This document shows, piece after piece, positions 18,167-26,836 of a DNA stretch of 64,000 nt. Positions within the stretch are counted from its first letter, which is position 1. Each line of letters begins with the position of its first letter. Under the pieces are notes generated by a model, which had not been told where the DNA came from, searched no databases, and worked only from the letters and a program-made list of their open reading frames with translations. The stretch spans positions 22,927 through 86,926 of the forward strand of contig NZ_WJOK01000024.1 of NCBI RefSeq assembly GCF_009649785.1, given 5' to 3'. Source of the DNA: Agrobacterium tumefaciens. GTDB taxonomy: Bacteria > Pseudomonadota > Alphaproteobacteria > Rhizobiales > Rhizobiaceae. The position numbers and the translations under genes were made by a program.

Positions 18167-18940
18167 ATGCCTATTTCCACCCGTCTGCTCGCAGCCGCAT
18201 CGATTGCCGCCATCTCCCTGTTTTCCGGCGCGGCCCTCGCGCAGGACAAGATCGTCATCGGCACGGAAGGCGCCTACCCGCCCTTCAACAATCTGGAAGC
18301 CGACGGTACGTTGACCGGCTTCGACATCGACATCGCCAAGGCGCTGTGCGTCGAAATGAAGGCTGAATGCACCTTCGTCACCAATGACTGGGACGGCATC
18401 ATCCCCGCCCTGCAGGCAAAGAAATTCGACGCCATCATCGCGTCCATGTCGATCACGCCGGAGCGTCTCCAGAAGGTCGATTTCTCCAAGAAATATTACA
18501 ACACCCCGCCGGCAATCGCCGTACCGAAGGATTCGCCGATCAAGTCCGTCGACGACCTGAAGGGCAAGTCGCTCGGCGCGCAGGGTTCCACGACCCACTC
18601 CAACTATGCAGAAAAGCACTTCCCGGGTTCCGACCTGAAAATGTACCCGACCGCCGACGAATATAAGCTCGACATCGCCAACGGCCGCATCGACGCCGTC
18701 ATCGACGATATCGTCGTCCTGTCGGAGTGGCTGAAATCGGATGCAGGCAAGTGCTGCAAGATCCTGACGCCGCTTCCGGTGGATGTCGAGATCAACGGCA
18801 ATGGTGCAGGCGTAGCCGTTCGCAAGGGCGATACGGCTCTCGCCGACAAGTTCACGGCTGCCATCGCCGGCATCCGCGCCAACGGCAAGTACCAGGAAAT
18901 CAACAAGAAATACTTCGATTTCGACGTTTACGGCCAGTAA
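18167..18940 (+). CDS. Amino-acid ABC transporter, periplasmic binding protein
   Basis: This 257-aa protein begins with a Sec signal peptide (cleavage near ALAQ-DK at residue 26) and a family 3 solute-binding fold. IVIGTEGAYPPFNNLEADG is followed by GFDIDIAKALCVEM and FDAIIASMSITPERLQKVDF. It is closest by eye to the lysine/arginine/ornithine, histidine and octopine/nopaline binding group (HisJ/ArgT-like). It captures a polar amino acid for the two permeases that follow. A strong hairpin lies between this gene and the first permease. An adjacent CysCys (GKCCKIL) near residue 194 is unusual. Confidence 0.9.
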   Translation: MPISTRLLAAASIAAISLFSGAALAQDKIVIGTEGAYPPFNNLEADGTLTGFDIDIAKALCVEMKAECTFVTNDWDGIIPALQAKKFDAIIASMSITPERLQKVDFSKKYYNTPPAIAVPKDSPIKSVDDLKGKSLGAQGSTTHSNYAEKHFPGSDLKMYPTADEYKLDIANGRIDAVIDDIVVLSEWLKSDAGKCCKILTPLPVDVEINGNGAGVAVRKGDTALADKFTAAIAGIRANGKYQEINKKYFDFDVYGQ

Positions 18941-18966
18941 GCGGCGCGTCGCCTGTTGAAATCTGG

Positions 18967-18996
18967 TGGCGGAAGGCTTGCCCTTCCGCCATTTTT
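18967..18996 (+). terminator. Internal terminator/attenuator hairpin in the ABC operon
   Basis: TGGCGGAAGG/CCTTCCGCCA (18967-18976 and 18982-18991) has a five-base loop and is followed by TTTTTGTTT. It lies between the binding-protein and permease genes of one apparent operon. It would let binding protein be made in excess over membrane subunits, either by partial termination or by blocking 3' decay. Confidence 0.85.
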
Positions 18997-19053
18997 GTTT
19001 GAAAACGTAACCATAACAATCACGGCGGCTTAAGACCGCGGGGGAAAACTGGC

Positions 19054-19857
19054 ATGAGCGGAGCATTTTCCGCCATAGGTGCGTTCTGGACCTATGTCTC
19101 GACACTTCTCGACCCTTTCTGTGGGCCGGTCGGTCTCTTCACGCTTTTCGGAAACGGCACCCTCGTCACCTGTGGCGATGCCGGCTGGGGCGACGAAATC
19201 GCCTTCGGCGTCAAGGTAACGATCTCGCTGGCGCTCGCCACCCTGCCCGTCGGGCTTGTGATCGGTTTCCTCATTGCGCTCGCCGCGCAATCGGAGGAAA
19301 AATCGCTGCGGCTGGCGGCCGGTGTCTATACCACCATCTTCCGCGGCCTGCCGGAACTCCTGACGCTGTTCATCGTCTATTACGGCATACAGATGCTGCT
19401 GCAATCGGCCGCCGGTTATGTCGGGATAACCGGCCCGGTAGAGATCAACGCCTTCGTGGCGGGCATGGTCGCGCTGTCAGTGGTGTTTTCGTCCTATTCC
19501 TCGGAAGTGTTGCTATCCGCCTTCAAGGCCATCCCAAAGGGCCAATATGAGGCTGGACATGCACTCGGCCTCTCGCGCGGCCACACCATGGTGCTTGTCA
19601 TCATTCCGCAGCTGGTAAGGATCGCCCTGCCCGGCATGACCAACCTTTGGGTCATCCTGCTCAAGGATACCTCTTACGTCTCGATCATCGGCCTTGCCGA
19701 TATCGTGCGCCAGACCGGCATCGCTGCCCGCGTCAGCAAGGAAGCCTTCTTCTTCTACGGCATCGCCTGCCTGCTCTACCTCATCCTCGCTCTGCTCTCC
19801 TCCATCGGCATCGGCTTCATCGATCGCTGGTCGCGCAAGTCGGAGGCAAGCCGATGA
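19054..19857 (+). CDS. Amino-acid ABC transporter permease 1 (HisQ-like)
   Basis: This 267-aa inner-membrane subunit has the inner-membrane permease loop EVLLSAFKAIPKGQYEAGHA followed by LGLSRGHTMVLVIIPQLVRI, which carries the EAA-type motif that contacts the ATPase. FGVKVTISLALATLPVGLVI near the first membrane span is typical of HisQ/GlnP permeases. Its stop overlaps the start of the next permease by four bases (ATGA), so the two are translated together as a heterodimer. Confidence 0.92.
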   Translation: MSGAFSAIGAFWTYVSTLLDPFCGPVGLFTLFGNGTLVTCGDAGWGDEIAFGVKVTISLALATLPVGLVIGFLIALAAQSEEKSLRLAAGVYTTIFRGLPELLTLFIVYYGIQMLLQSAAGYVGITGPVEINAFVAGMVALSVVFSSYSSEVLLSAFKAIPKGQYEAGHALGLSRGHTMVLVIIPQLVRIALPGMTNLWVILLKDTSYVSIIGLADIVRQTGIAARVSKEAFFFYGIACLLYLILALLSSIGIGFIDRWSRKSEASR

Positions 19858-20684
19858 GCCATGTTCAGGAACTCATTCCGCCGCGCCCCGCGCCGGTTGC
19901 CACAGACAAGCCCCTCAACATATCGCGCGTCGTCGGCATCGCCGTCATAACGCTCTGGCTGCTGCTGGCCGCCGGGCTGATCTTTGCGATGATCGAAGGC
20001 TGGGACTGGGCGAAATTCGAACGTTACGGGCCGCGTTATATCGATGGCCTCATCACCACCATTACGCTAGTTGGCAGTTCGATCATCCTCGGCGCACTTC
20101 TCTCGGTGCCGATCGCCTTCGCCCGCATGTCGGAAAATCGCGTCATCAGCGCGCTGGCCTATGCCTATGTCTACGTTTTTCGCAGCACCCCGCTGCTGGC
20201 GCAGCTTTTCCTGATCTATTACGGTCTCGGCAGTTTCCGTCAGGGGCTGGAAACCGTTGGCCTGTGGTGGTTCTTCCGCGAGGCCTGGTATTGCGGCCTC
20301 TTGTCGCTCACCCTCAACACCGCCGCCTATCAGGCCGAAATTCTGAGGGGCGCGATCCGAAGCGTGCCACGCGGCCAGATTGAAGGTGCGGCCTCGCTCG
20401 GCCTGTCGAAATTCATCACCTTCCGCAAGGTCATTCTGCCGCAGGCCCTCATCGTGGCTCTGCGCCCCTACGGCAACGAGATCATCCTGATGATCAAGGG
20501 TTCGGCAGTGGTCTCCATCGTCACGGTCTTCGACCTGATGGGACAGACGCGCTATGCGTTCTCCCGCACATTCGATTATCAGGCCTATCTCTGGGCGGCG
20601 ATCTTCTACCTGACGATCGTCGAGACGCTCCGGCATGTCTGGGCATGGCTCGAAGCCCGCCTGACACGCCATCTCAAGCGCTAG
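19854..20684 (+). CDS. Amino-acid ABC transporter permease 2 (HisM-like)
   Basis: This 276-aa subunit has a cytoplasmic N-terminus of about 25 residues, one extra early membrane span and then the HisM-type core. YIDGLITTITLVGSSIILGA starts the core, FRSTPLLAQLFLIYYG follows, and the EAA loop reads LRGAIRSVPRGQIEGAASLG. The ATG at 19854 overlaps the preceding stop. No ATP-binding gene follows: the next gene, 168 bp on, is Usg. The ATPase must therefore be encoded elsewhere, as happens in a few agrobacterial importers. Confidence 0.92.
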   Translation: MSHVQELIPPRPAPVATDKPLNISRVVGIAVITLWLLLAAGLIFAMIEGWDWAKFERYGPRYIDGLITTITLVGSSIILGALLSVPIAFARMSENRVISALAYAYVYVFRSTPLLAQLFLIYYGLGSFRQGLETVGLWWFFREAWYCGLLSLTLNTAAYQAEILRGAIRSVPRGQIEGAASLGLSKFITFRKVILPQALIVALRPYGNEIILMIKGSAVVSIVTVFDLMGQTRYAFSRTFDYQAYLWAAIFYLTIVETLRHVWAWLEARLTRHLKR

Positions 20685-20852
20685 GGGCACGGTTGGCAGC
20701 ACTCAACAGAGAAGACTGCCAACATTTTGAAAAATATAACTATTTTGTGACAACCCAGACCTTTGGCAAGGTTGGGTTAACCCTGTCGTGTTCCCATATC
20801 AGATACAGCGACAACGCTGTGATCGGCAATCATGAGAACGGGAACAGCCGAC

Positions 20853-21119
20853 ATGAACAAGGAAATGGAAATGATGCTGAGGGGCTACGGCCTCACCACC
20901 GCCCAGATTTTTTATCGCATGCCGGACCATCCGCTGGTTCTCCAGACCTATGTCTGGCAGGACTATGATCTCGCCCCGGATTTCCCCGAAATGCACGGTT
21001 TCCTCAAATTCTGGCAGGAAAAGCTAGACGGTCCGTTGCACTCGGTCCGCTATGTGCACCGGCAGGTGATCTCGGCGCAGGAATGGCGCGCACTGAAAGG
21101 AGAGTTCATTCTCCACTGA
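20853..21119 (+). CDS. Usg family protein
   Basis: This 88-aa soluble protein has the conserved Usg core: LRGYGLTTAQIFYRMPDHP, then LQTYVWQDYDLAPDFPEM and KFWQEKLDGPLHSVRYVH. The family is named from an ORF beside the Caulobacter trp genes. It is widespread in alphaproteobacteria and has no established role. There are no trp genes here. The ATG at 20853 (MNKEMEMML) is chosen because homologues start close to it; ATG at 20832 is the alternative. A stem with one bulge (AACCCAGACCTT/AAGGTTGGGTT, 20752-20778) lies upstream. Confidence 0.8.
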   Translation: MNKEMEMMLRGYGLTTAQIFYRMPDHPLVLQTYVWQDYDLAPDFPEMHGFLKFWQEKLDGPLHSVRYVHRQVISAQEWRALKGEFILH

Positions 21120-21203
21120 GGCCCATCGCCACATAAGCATTGCGCCCGTCCGTCTTGCGGCTTACAGCAGACTTCAACTGAAGATGCTGACGGATACCGC
21201 ACG

Positions 21204-22028
21204 ATGACGAAGAACCAGAAAATTGACGAAGAGGCGCTTGCCGAAGCCTATAACCGCGCGCTCGCGCTTGAAAAAGCCGGCGATGTTGACGCGGCGGTGA
21301 AGGCCTATGAAGAGGTTCTGGCCATCGACCCGGACGATCACGGCGGCGCAGCCGTTCGCATCGCCGCCATGGGCCGCGGCGAACCGCCTTCCAAAGCGCC
21401 CGACGCCTATGTCGAAACCCTGTTCGACCAGCACGCCGAAGCCTTCGAGGATATTCTTGTCGAACAGCTCGGTTATGCAGTGCCGATGATGGTGCGCCAG
21501 CGCCTGCAAACGCTCGATCTCGGCCCCTTCAAGCGCCTGCTCGATCTCGGCTGCGGCACCGGCCTCACCGGCGAAGCGCTGCGCGACATGGCTGATGACA
21601 TCACCGGCATCGACATTTCCGAAAACATGGTCGAGATCGCCCACGAGAAGGACCTCTACGAGACGCTCTATGTCGCCGAAGCCGAGGACTTTCTCGAAGA
21701 CAATGACGACGAGCCCTTCGACATCATCACCGCAACCGATGTGCTGCCCTATCTTGGCGCGCTGGAACCGCTGTTTTTCGGCGCCGCTGAAAACCTCGTC
21801 CCTGGTGGCCTGCTGATCTTCTCGTCGGAAACGCTGCCCGAAGCAACCATGGCCGGACGTCCCTATATGGTCGGCCCGCACCAGCGTTTCGCCCACGCCG
21901 AAACCTATGTTCGGGAAAGACTGGCAGCGACCGGTTTCGACATAGTCGAAGTCACCGATATCAACGTGCGCATGCAGGACGGCAACCCCACACCCGGCCA
22001 TCTGGTGATTGCCAGGCTCAAGGGCTGA
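21204..22028 (+). CDS. Class I SAM-dependent methyltransferase with N-terminal TPR
   Basis: This 274-aa protein starts with one tetratricopeptide-like helix pair (EEALAEAYNRALALEKAGDV and AYEEVLAIDPDD, residues 8-45). A methyltransferase domain follows. SAM-binding motif I is LLDLGCGTGLTGEAL near residues 112-126, the acidic loop is ITGIDISENMVEIA, and motif IV-like DIITATDVLPYLG comes next. Members of this TPR-methyltransferase group are usually annotated without substrate. The TPR suggests a protein partner or protein substrate, but nothing shows which. Confidence 0.85.
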   Translation: MTKNQKIDEEALAEAYNRALALEKAGDVDAAVKAYEEVLAIDPDDHGGAAVRIAAMGRGEPPSKAPDAYVETLFDQHAEAFEDILVEQLGYAVPMMVRQRLQTLDLGPFKRLLDLGCGTGLTGEALRDMADDITGIDISENMVEIAHEKDLYETLYVAEAEDFLEDNDDEPFDIITATDVLPYLGALEPLFFGAAENLVPGGLLIFSSETLPEATMAGRPYMVGPHQRFAHAETYVRERLAATGFDIVEVTDINVRMQDGNPTPGHLVIARLKG

Positions 22029-22071
22029 GGCAGAGGCAGAGGCAAGCGCTCCTGACATGGAACGCTTGCCT
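22027..22071 (+). repeat. GAGGCA triplet repeat and hairpin after the methyltransferase
   Basis: Three tandem copies of GAGGCA begin at the stop codon and run into a perfect stem, AGGCAAGCG/CGCTTGCCT (22040-22048 and 22063-22071), with a 14-base loop. No T run follows, so termination here is uncertain. It may act as an mRNA 3' end block between convergent genes. Confidence 0.55.
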
Positions 22072-22129
22072 GAATCAATCTCTCAGCAACAACAGCCAGA
22101 CGATTGAAGAGACTCAGCTTTCGCCCGGC

Positions 22130-23095
22130 TCAACTCGCTTTCGGACGCCAGACGATATCGGTAACCTTGAGTTTCTTCGGCACGATTTTCAGATCGTAGA
22201 ACTCGTCGGCCAGCGCCTGCTGATAGCTGATGGCCTCATCCGAAACCAGCGAGACACGCCCCAGATCCGCTCCCGGACGCGTCAGCGACACCTTGGTGAC
22301 ATCCTGCGGGACGCCGGTTATCGCCGCCAGCAATTTTGCAGTCTCATCGATATTGGCCTGAGCCTTTGCGCCGACGCTTGCGAGTTCCTTGAGGAGCAGC
22401 GGCACGAGGTCGGGATTGCCTTCCACGAAGTCGCCATTGGCAAGGAAATAGCTCCAGGGATCAACAATACCTTCGGCAGTCGTGAGAACCCGTGTCGTCG
22501 GCTCCTTTTCCGCCACGGCAAAATAAGGATCCCAGATCGACCAGGCATCGATGCTGCCGCTTCGGAAAGCGGCCGCCGCATCCGGCGGGGCAAGGTCGAT
22601 GGATGTTATGTCGTTCAGCGTCAGACCGGCCTTTCGCAATGCTTTGACAGTGACGTTATGGGCGCTGGAGCCGCGCTTGAAAGCCACCTTCTTGCCCTTG
22701 AGGTCGGCCAGCGTCTTCAGCGGCGAATCCTTCTGCACAAGGATTGCCGATCCACCGGCGGCGCCCTTGTAAGTTCCCACATAGCGCAGATTGCCACCGG
22801 CAGCCTGCGCGAAAAGCGGCGGCACATCGCCCGTCGGTCCGATATCCAGCGCACCTGCGCCCAGCGCTTCAAGAAGCGGCGGCCCGGAGGAGAACTCCGA
22901 CCATTTGACCTCAATGCCGCGATCCTTCAACAGCGCTTCAAGCGCGCCCTGGCTCTTTGCCAAAGCGATCACGCCATTCTTCTGCCAGCCGATCCGTAAC
23001 GTGGTGGTCGCGGCTCCAGCCCGCCGGATATGCGGCAGGAACGCCGCCCCCGTTGCACCCGCAATCAGTCCCAATGTTCCGCGTCGTGTGAGCAT
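22130..23095 (-). CDS. Aliphatic sulfonate/taurine-type ABC binding protein (SsuA-like)
   Basis: This 321-aa exported protein has a twin-arginine-like leader (MLTRRGTLGLIAGATGAAFL) and cleavage near residue 28. The NMT1/SsuA fold follows: LRIGWQKNGVIALAKSQGAL, then GALDIGPTGDVPPLFAQAAG, LADLKGKKVAFKRGSSAHN and AWSIWDPYFAVAEK. This is the usual pattern for sulfonate, taurine or related binding proteins. The ATG at 23095 has AAGGAT seven bases upstream; ATG at 23119 is an alternative. There is no permease or ATPase beside it, so it is an orphan or serves a distant transporter. Confidence 0.85.
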   Translation of the reverse strand: MLTRRGTLGLIAGATGAAFLPHIRRAGAATTTLRIGWQKNGVIALAKSQGALEALLKDRGIEVKWSEFSSGPPLLEALGAGALDIGPTGDVPPLFAQAAGGNLRYVGTYKGAAGGSAILVQKDSPLKTLADLKGKKVAFKRGSSAHNVTVKALRKAGLTLNDITSIDLAPPDAAAAFRSGSIDAWSIWDPYFAVAEKEPTTRVLTTAEGIVDPWSYFLANGDFVEGNPDLVPLLLKELASVGAKAQANIDETAKLLAAITGVPQDVTKVSLTRPGADLGRVSLVSDEAISYQQALADEFYDLKIVPKKLKVTDIVWRPKAS

Positions 23096-23330
23096 GTGGA
23101 TATCCTTCGCTGTTGCCATCATCAGATATACAAAGCGTAGATATTCGAGTGATTTTATCAAAATCCCACTTTGCGCGGCACCAGTGCAAAGAGAATTGAA
23201 TGTGCTAATTTGCCGTCGCAGGCGGAATAAGATTGCCTGGCCGCCTCGGTACGCCAGGAGTGTGCATTCCCCGGACAACCGCCAGATGGCCGACTTGAGT
23301 GCTTGCGGAAAAGCAAACTGCCCAACGAAA

Positions 23331-23361
23331 AATGCCCTCCCCGGCAGCCGGAAAGGGCATT
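23331..23361 (-). terminator. Intrinsic terminator of the Lrp-family gene
   Basis: AATGCCCT/AGGGCATT (23331-23338 and 23354-23361) encloses an inner CCGG/CCGG pair. On the minus strand it is followed by TTTTT. It lies 26 bp past the regulator stop. Confidence 0.85.
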
Positions 23362-23386
23362 ATTCAAAAAGCCTGATCAGCCGGGA

Positions 23387-23875
23387 TCATTCCTCGCCGG
23401 ATTTGGGATTATCCAGCAGCATGTAATCGAGCGGCAGTTCCGTCGTATATTTGATCTGTTCCATCGCAAAGGCAGACGACACGTCACGAATTTCGATCTT
23501 GGCAATCATGCGCTTGTAGAAGGCGTCATAGGCCGCGATGTCAGGCACGACAACGCGCAGCAGATAATCGACATCGCCGCTCATGCGGTAAAACTCGACG
23601 ACTTCGGGGAACTCGGACACCACCTCGGAAAACCGCTTCAGCCATTCGATGGAATGGGAGGCAGTGCGGATGGAGACGAAAACGGTGACCTTGGTGTTGA
23701 CCTTGACCGGATCCAGCAGCGCCACGCGCCGGCGGATGACACCGTCCTCTTCCATCTTCTGGATACGCCGCCAACAGGGCGTCGTGGAAAGGCCGACCTT
23801 TTTCGCCAGATCAGCGACAGCCAGCGTGGAATCCTCTTGCAGAATGCGCAAAATCTTACGGTCTAGGCGATCCAA
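23387..23875 (-). CDS. Lrp/AsnC-family transcriptional regulator
   Basis: This 162-aa protein has an N-terminal winged helix, MDRLDRKILRILQEDSTLAV then DLAKKVGLSTTPCWRRIQKM, and a C-terminal RAM ligand domain with VEFYRMSGDVDYLLRVVVPD and the DVSSAFAMEQIKYTTELPL end. Lrp-type proteins form octamers and respond to amino acids; the effector is not readable here. It stands between the SsuA-like gene and the UDG gene on the same strand with its own terminator, so it is probably monocistronic. Confidence 0.93.
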   Translation of the reverse strand: MDRLDRKILRILQEDSTLAVADLAKKVGLSTTPCWRRIQKMEEDGVIRRRVALLDPVKVNTKVTVFVSIRTASHSIEWLKRFSEVVSEFPEVVEFYRMSGDVDYLLRVVVPDIAAYDAFYKRMIAKIEIRDVSSAFAMEQIKYTTELPLDYMLLDNPKSGEE

Positions 23876-23945
23876 TGCGTCTACCCTCCTGAATTAATTT
23901 CCTTTCAATACACTAATTTTTAGAGAAAAACAGAAAATTGTTTCA

Positions 23946-24590
23946 CTAAAGTCGCATTTCCACATGTTCTCGCAGAACAGGAAGCAGCTCCTCGGTAAAC
24001 CACGGATTCTTCTTCAGCCAGCCGGTGTTGCGCCAGCTCGGATGCGGCAGCGGCAAAATGGCTGGTCCCGAATTTGAATGAAAGTAGCTGCGCCAGTCGT
24101 ACACAGTCTCGGTCATGGTTTTCCGCCGTCTTTCGCCGAGATGAAAGGCCTGGGCATATTGACCGATGGCAAGGACCAGCTCCACCTGCGGCATCGCCGC
24201 CAGCACCTTCTCCCGCCACTGCGGCGCACATTCGCGTCGAGGCGGCAGGTCACTGCCCTTGTCGTCATAGCCGGGGAAACAGAACCCCATGGGCACGATG
24301 GCGAAGCGGTCCGGATCGTAGAATGTCTCACGATCAACATTCAGCCACTGGCGCAGCCTGTCGCCGGAAGCATCGTTGAAAGGCACACCCGTTTCATGCA
24401 CGCGAAGCCCGGGCGCCTGCCCTGCAATCAGGATACGCGCCCTGGTCGACATCACCACGACCGGTCGGGGTTCGTGCGGCAGGCGTCCGTAGGTCGGGGT
24501 GTCGCGACAGATGCGACAGAGGGAAATCGCGCCCCGCAGCCCGTCCAACCTGTCGTCATTCATCGGCAGGGCTCGATCCGCCTCAGCCAT
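23946..24590 (-). CDS. Uracil-DNA glycosylase superfamily protein
   Basis: This 214-aa protein has motif I as ILIAGQAPGLRVHETGVPFN (about residues 51-70) and motif II as LPLPHPSWRNTGW near the C-terminus, as in the UDG-like group related to families 4-6. A CRICRD segment near residue 25 resembles the Fe-S cysteine start of family 4, but a full set of four ligands is not obvious. It probably removes uracil or another damaged base. The ATG at 24590 overlaps the 3' end of the thermonuclease-like gene by eight bases, indicating cotranslation of two DNA-acting proteins. Confidence 0.8.
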   Translation of the reverse strand: MAEADRALPMNDDRLDGLRGAISLCRICRDTPTYGRLPHEPRPVVVMSTRARILIAGQAPGLRVHETGVPFNDASGDRLRQWLNVDRETFYDPDRFAIVPMGFCFPGYDDKGSDLPPRRECAPQWREKVLAAMPQVELVLAIGQYAQAFHLGERRRKTMTETVYDWRSYFHSNSGPAILPLPHPSWRNTGWLKKNPWFTEELLPVLREHVEMRL

Positions 24591-25176
24591 GATTCCATCC
24601 CAGAAGATGACGGATGATGGTGAGGAAACCCGCGGCGGGCGTTTGCAAATCCGCTGCGCGATGTTCGCGCCGCCACTCTGCCGGTTTTTCGAATTCTCCG
24701 GCCCATATGCCGCGAGCTTCTTTGCGCGCCAGCGCCTGTTCGCCGGAGAACTGGAAATAACCTGAAGCGATGGCAAAACCCGACGCCACCATTTCCGAGG
24801 ACACATCCCGGTCTCCCGCCGAGCAATAGACCAGCAGCCGTCCGTAACGGTCCCTGGAACTGCCGGAACAGGAAAAGGTCGTGCCTTCCATCATCTGTTG
24901 CAGAACGCGGCGCGCCTCCGCGCCGCATGGCCAGGTTTCGCTGCCGCGCCGGCACGTCTGCGAAAGCTCCGGCGCATCGATGCCGAGCAGCCGGAACCGG
25001 TCCTCGCCCTTTGAAAGCGTATCGCCATCGATCACGAAGAAACGGCCGGTATGGGTCTCGCTATTGATCTGATCGAGCTTGGCGGCAATCAGAATGCCGA
25101 GAAAAACGGTGGCAAGGAAAAGCCCGCCGTCGCGAAAAGTCGAGAAAAAGCCGCGCCTGCCTCCATTTCGTCTCAT
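24583..25176 (-). CDS. Membrane-anchored thermonuclease (SNase-fold) protein
   Basis: This 197-aa protein has a basic N-terminus, one hydrophobic segment (GLFLATVFLGILIAAKL, about residues 17-33) and a staphylococcal-nuclease-type OB fold. The fold shows VIDGDTLSKGEDRFRLLGID with the metal-binding Asp, APELSQTC, GAEARRVLQQM and SRDRYGRLLVYCSAG with a conserved Arg. Four or more cysteines suggest disulfides and periplasmic exposure. The ATG at 25176 (MRRNGGRRGFF) is preferred over ATG at 25266. It overlaps the UDG-like gene downstream. Confidence 0.82.
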   Translation of the reverse strand: MRRNGGRRGFFSTFRDGGLFLATVFLGILIAAKLDQINSETHTGRFFVIDGDTLSKGEDRFRLLGIDAPELSQTCRRGSETWPCGAEARRVLQQMMEGTTFSCSGSSRDRYGRLLVYCSAGDRDVSSEMVASGFAIASGYFQFSGEQALARKEARGIWAGEFEKPAEWRREHRAADLQTPAAGFLTIIRHLLGWNHG

Positions 25177-25284
25177 GTCACAACAAACCCTTGTCAGAAA
25201 TGGCAAACAAATCCTTTCACGGCAGCATCTTCTTAAGATTTTGTGCGTAGCCTGCAAAGGGTTCATGTCACCTGCGTTGTAACA

Positions 25285-26820
25285 ATGAGTAAAAGCGTCA
25301 GCACGTCCCCCGATAAGATCATCGTCGACCGTTCACGAAAGCACCGTAACAAGGCTGTTTTCGACACGGTGAAGACGACGCGTGAACGCTTGCAGCAAGG
25401 CGCTGGCGGCAGCGAAGCCTATGAACGTGAAATGCTGACGATGCACATCGCAGAAGCCCTTCAGGGCGCGATGATCATGCCGCTTTTCATCGTATTCGCC
25501 TCTATCATCGGTTTGTATATCACGGGTGACATAGGGCTGATCATCTGGTCGCTCATTGCGCTGAGTTTCCATGCCATGTCTCTGGTGCTGGCCAAAAGAG
25601 CCGCCAAACAGGGGATCACGGCCGAAAATCTGCCGAAGTGGCGCAATCTCTTCCTTGCCATGCAGATCCTCATCGGTTGCGCCTGGGCAATGTTCGCCTT
25701 GGCCGAACCGGTGCGCAACAACCCGGCACTCGTTCTTTTCTTCAAGGGCGCGACGCTGCTGATCGCGCTTTCGCTTACCGCCATGGCCAATTTCATGCTG
25801 CGGCGGGCCACCTTCATGACCTTCCTGCCGGTGCTGGCGGCGCTGTGCGTCACCTCCGTCGTCTCCCGTGATCCCTTCGATGTTGGCCTCGCCCTGATGT
25901 TCGGCATGGCGATCCTCTTCTGTCATCGCATTACCAGCCGGCTTTATCAGACCAGCATCAAGCTGCTGTCGTCACAGACTGAAAAAGATGATCTGATCGC
26001 CGAACTCGAAGTCGCCAACTCGATGTCGGATGAGGCGCGGCGGCGTGCGGAAGAGGCCAATCTGGCGAAATCGCGCTTTCTCGCCTCCATGTCGCACGAG
26101 CTGCGAACCCCGCTCAACGCCATTCTCGGCTTCTCCGAGGTCATGTCCGCAGAGGTACTCGGTCCGCTCAACAATCCGCTCTACAAGGAATATTCCGGCG
26201 ACATCCACCGTTCCGGCCAGCATCTGCTCGACCTTATCAACGAAATCCTCGACCTGTCGCGTATCGAGGCCGGCCGCTACGACCTCAATGAGGAAGCGGT
26301 CTCGATGCTTGAGATCGCCGAAGATTGCATCGGCATGATCCAGCTTCGCGCCCGCGCCAAGACCATCAGGATTTCGCAGCAGTTCGAGAGCAGCCTGCCG
26401 CAGGTCTGGGCGGATGAAAAATCGATCCGCCAGGTCATCCTCAACCTGCTCTCCAACGCCGTCAAATTCACCCCGCAGGGCGGTGAAATCCTCGTGAAGG
26501 CTGGCTGGACGGCGGGTGGCGGGCAATATGTGTCGATCAAGGACAACGGCCCCGGTATTCCAGAGGAAGAAATCCCCGTGGTGTTGTCTGCCTTCGGTCA
26601 GGGATCGATCGCGATCAAGAGCGCCGAACAGGGAACCGGGCTCGGCCTGCCCATCGTTCAGGCCATCCTTGCCAAGCATGACGGCCAGTTCATCCTGAAA
26701 TCGAAATTGCGTGAAGGCACCGAAGGCATCGCCATCCTGCCGGCAAAACGTGTGCTGCAAAGCCTGCCAGCCGTGGAGGAAACCCACGCCATCCAGCCAC
26801 GCCGCCGGTCCTTCGCCTAA
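25285..26820 (+). CDS. pdhS2: PdhS/PleC/DivJ-type membrane histidine kinase
   Basis: This 511-aa kinase has about six membrane spans between residues 60 and 215, a short coiled linker (AELEVANSMSDEARRRAEEA) and a DHp domain with SHELRTPLNAILGFSEVM (phospho-His near residue 271). HRSGQHLLDLINEILDLSRI follows in the second DHp helix. The ATP domain has NLLSNAVKFTPQGG (N box), DNGPGIPEEE (G1) and GTGLGLPIV (G2). The DHp sequence is of the PleC/DivJ/PdhS class, which controls DivK and PleD. In A. tumefaciens I recall PdhS2 lying about this far from recA; that identity rests on memory of gene order, not on a search. No response regulator is adjacent. The start at 25285 is not certain. Confidence 0.75.
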   Translation: MSKSVSTSPDKIIVDRSRKHRNKAVFDTVKTTRERLQQGAGGSEAYEREMLTMHIAEALQGAMIMPLFIVFASIIGLYITGDIGLIIWSLIALSFHAMSLVLAKRAAKQGITAENLPKWRNLFLAMQILIGCAWAMFALAEPVRNNPALVLFFKGATLLIALSLTAMANFMLRRATFMTFLPVLAALCVTSVVSRDPFDVGLALMFGMAILFCHRITSRLYQTSIKLLSSQTEKDDLIAELEVANSMSDEARRRAEEANLAKSRFLASMSHELRTPLNAILGFSEVMSAEVLGPLNNPLYKEYSGDIHRSGQHLLDLINEILDLSRIEAGRYDLNEEAVSMLEIAEDCIGMIQLRARAKTIRISQQFESSLPQVWADEKSIRQVILNLLSNAVKFTPQGGEILVKAGWTAGGGQYVSIKDNGPGIPEEEIPVVLSAFGQGSIAIKSAEQGTGLGLPIVQAILAKHDGQFILKSKLREGTEGIAILPAKRVLQSLPAVEETHAIQPRRRSFA

Positions 26821-26836
26821 GCATCAAATCTGCCGT

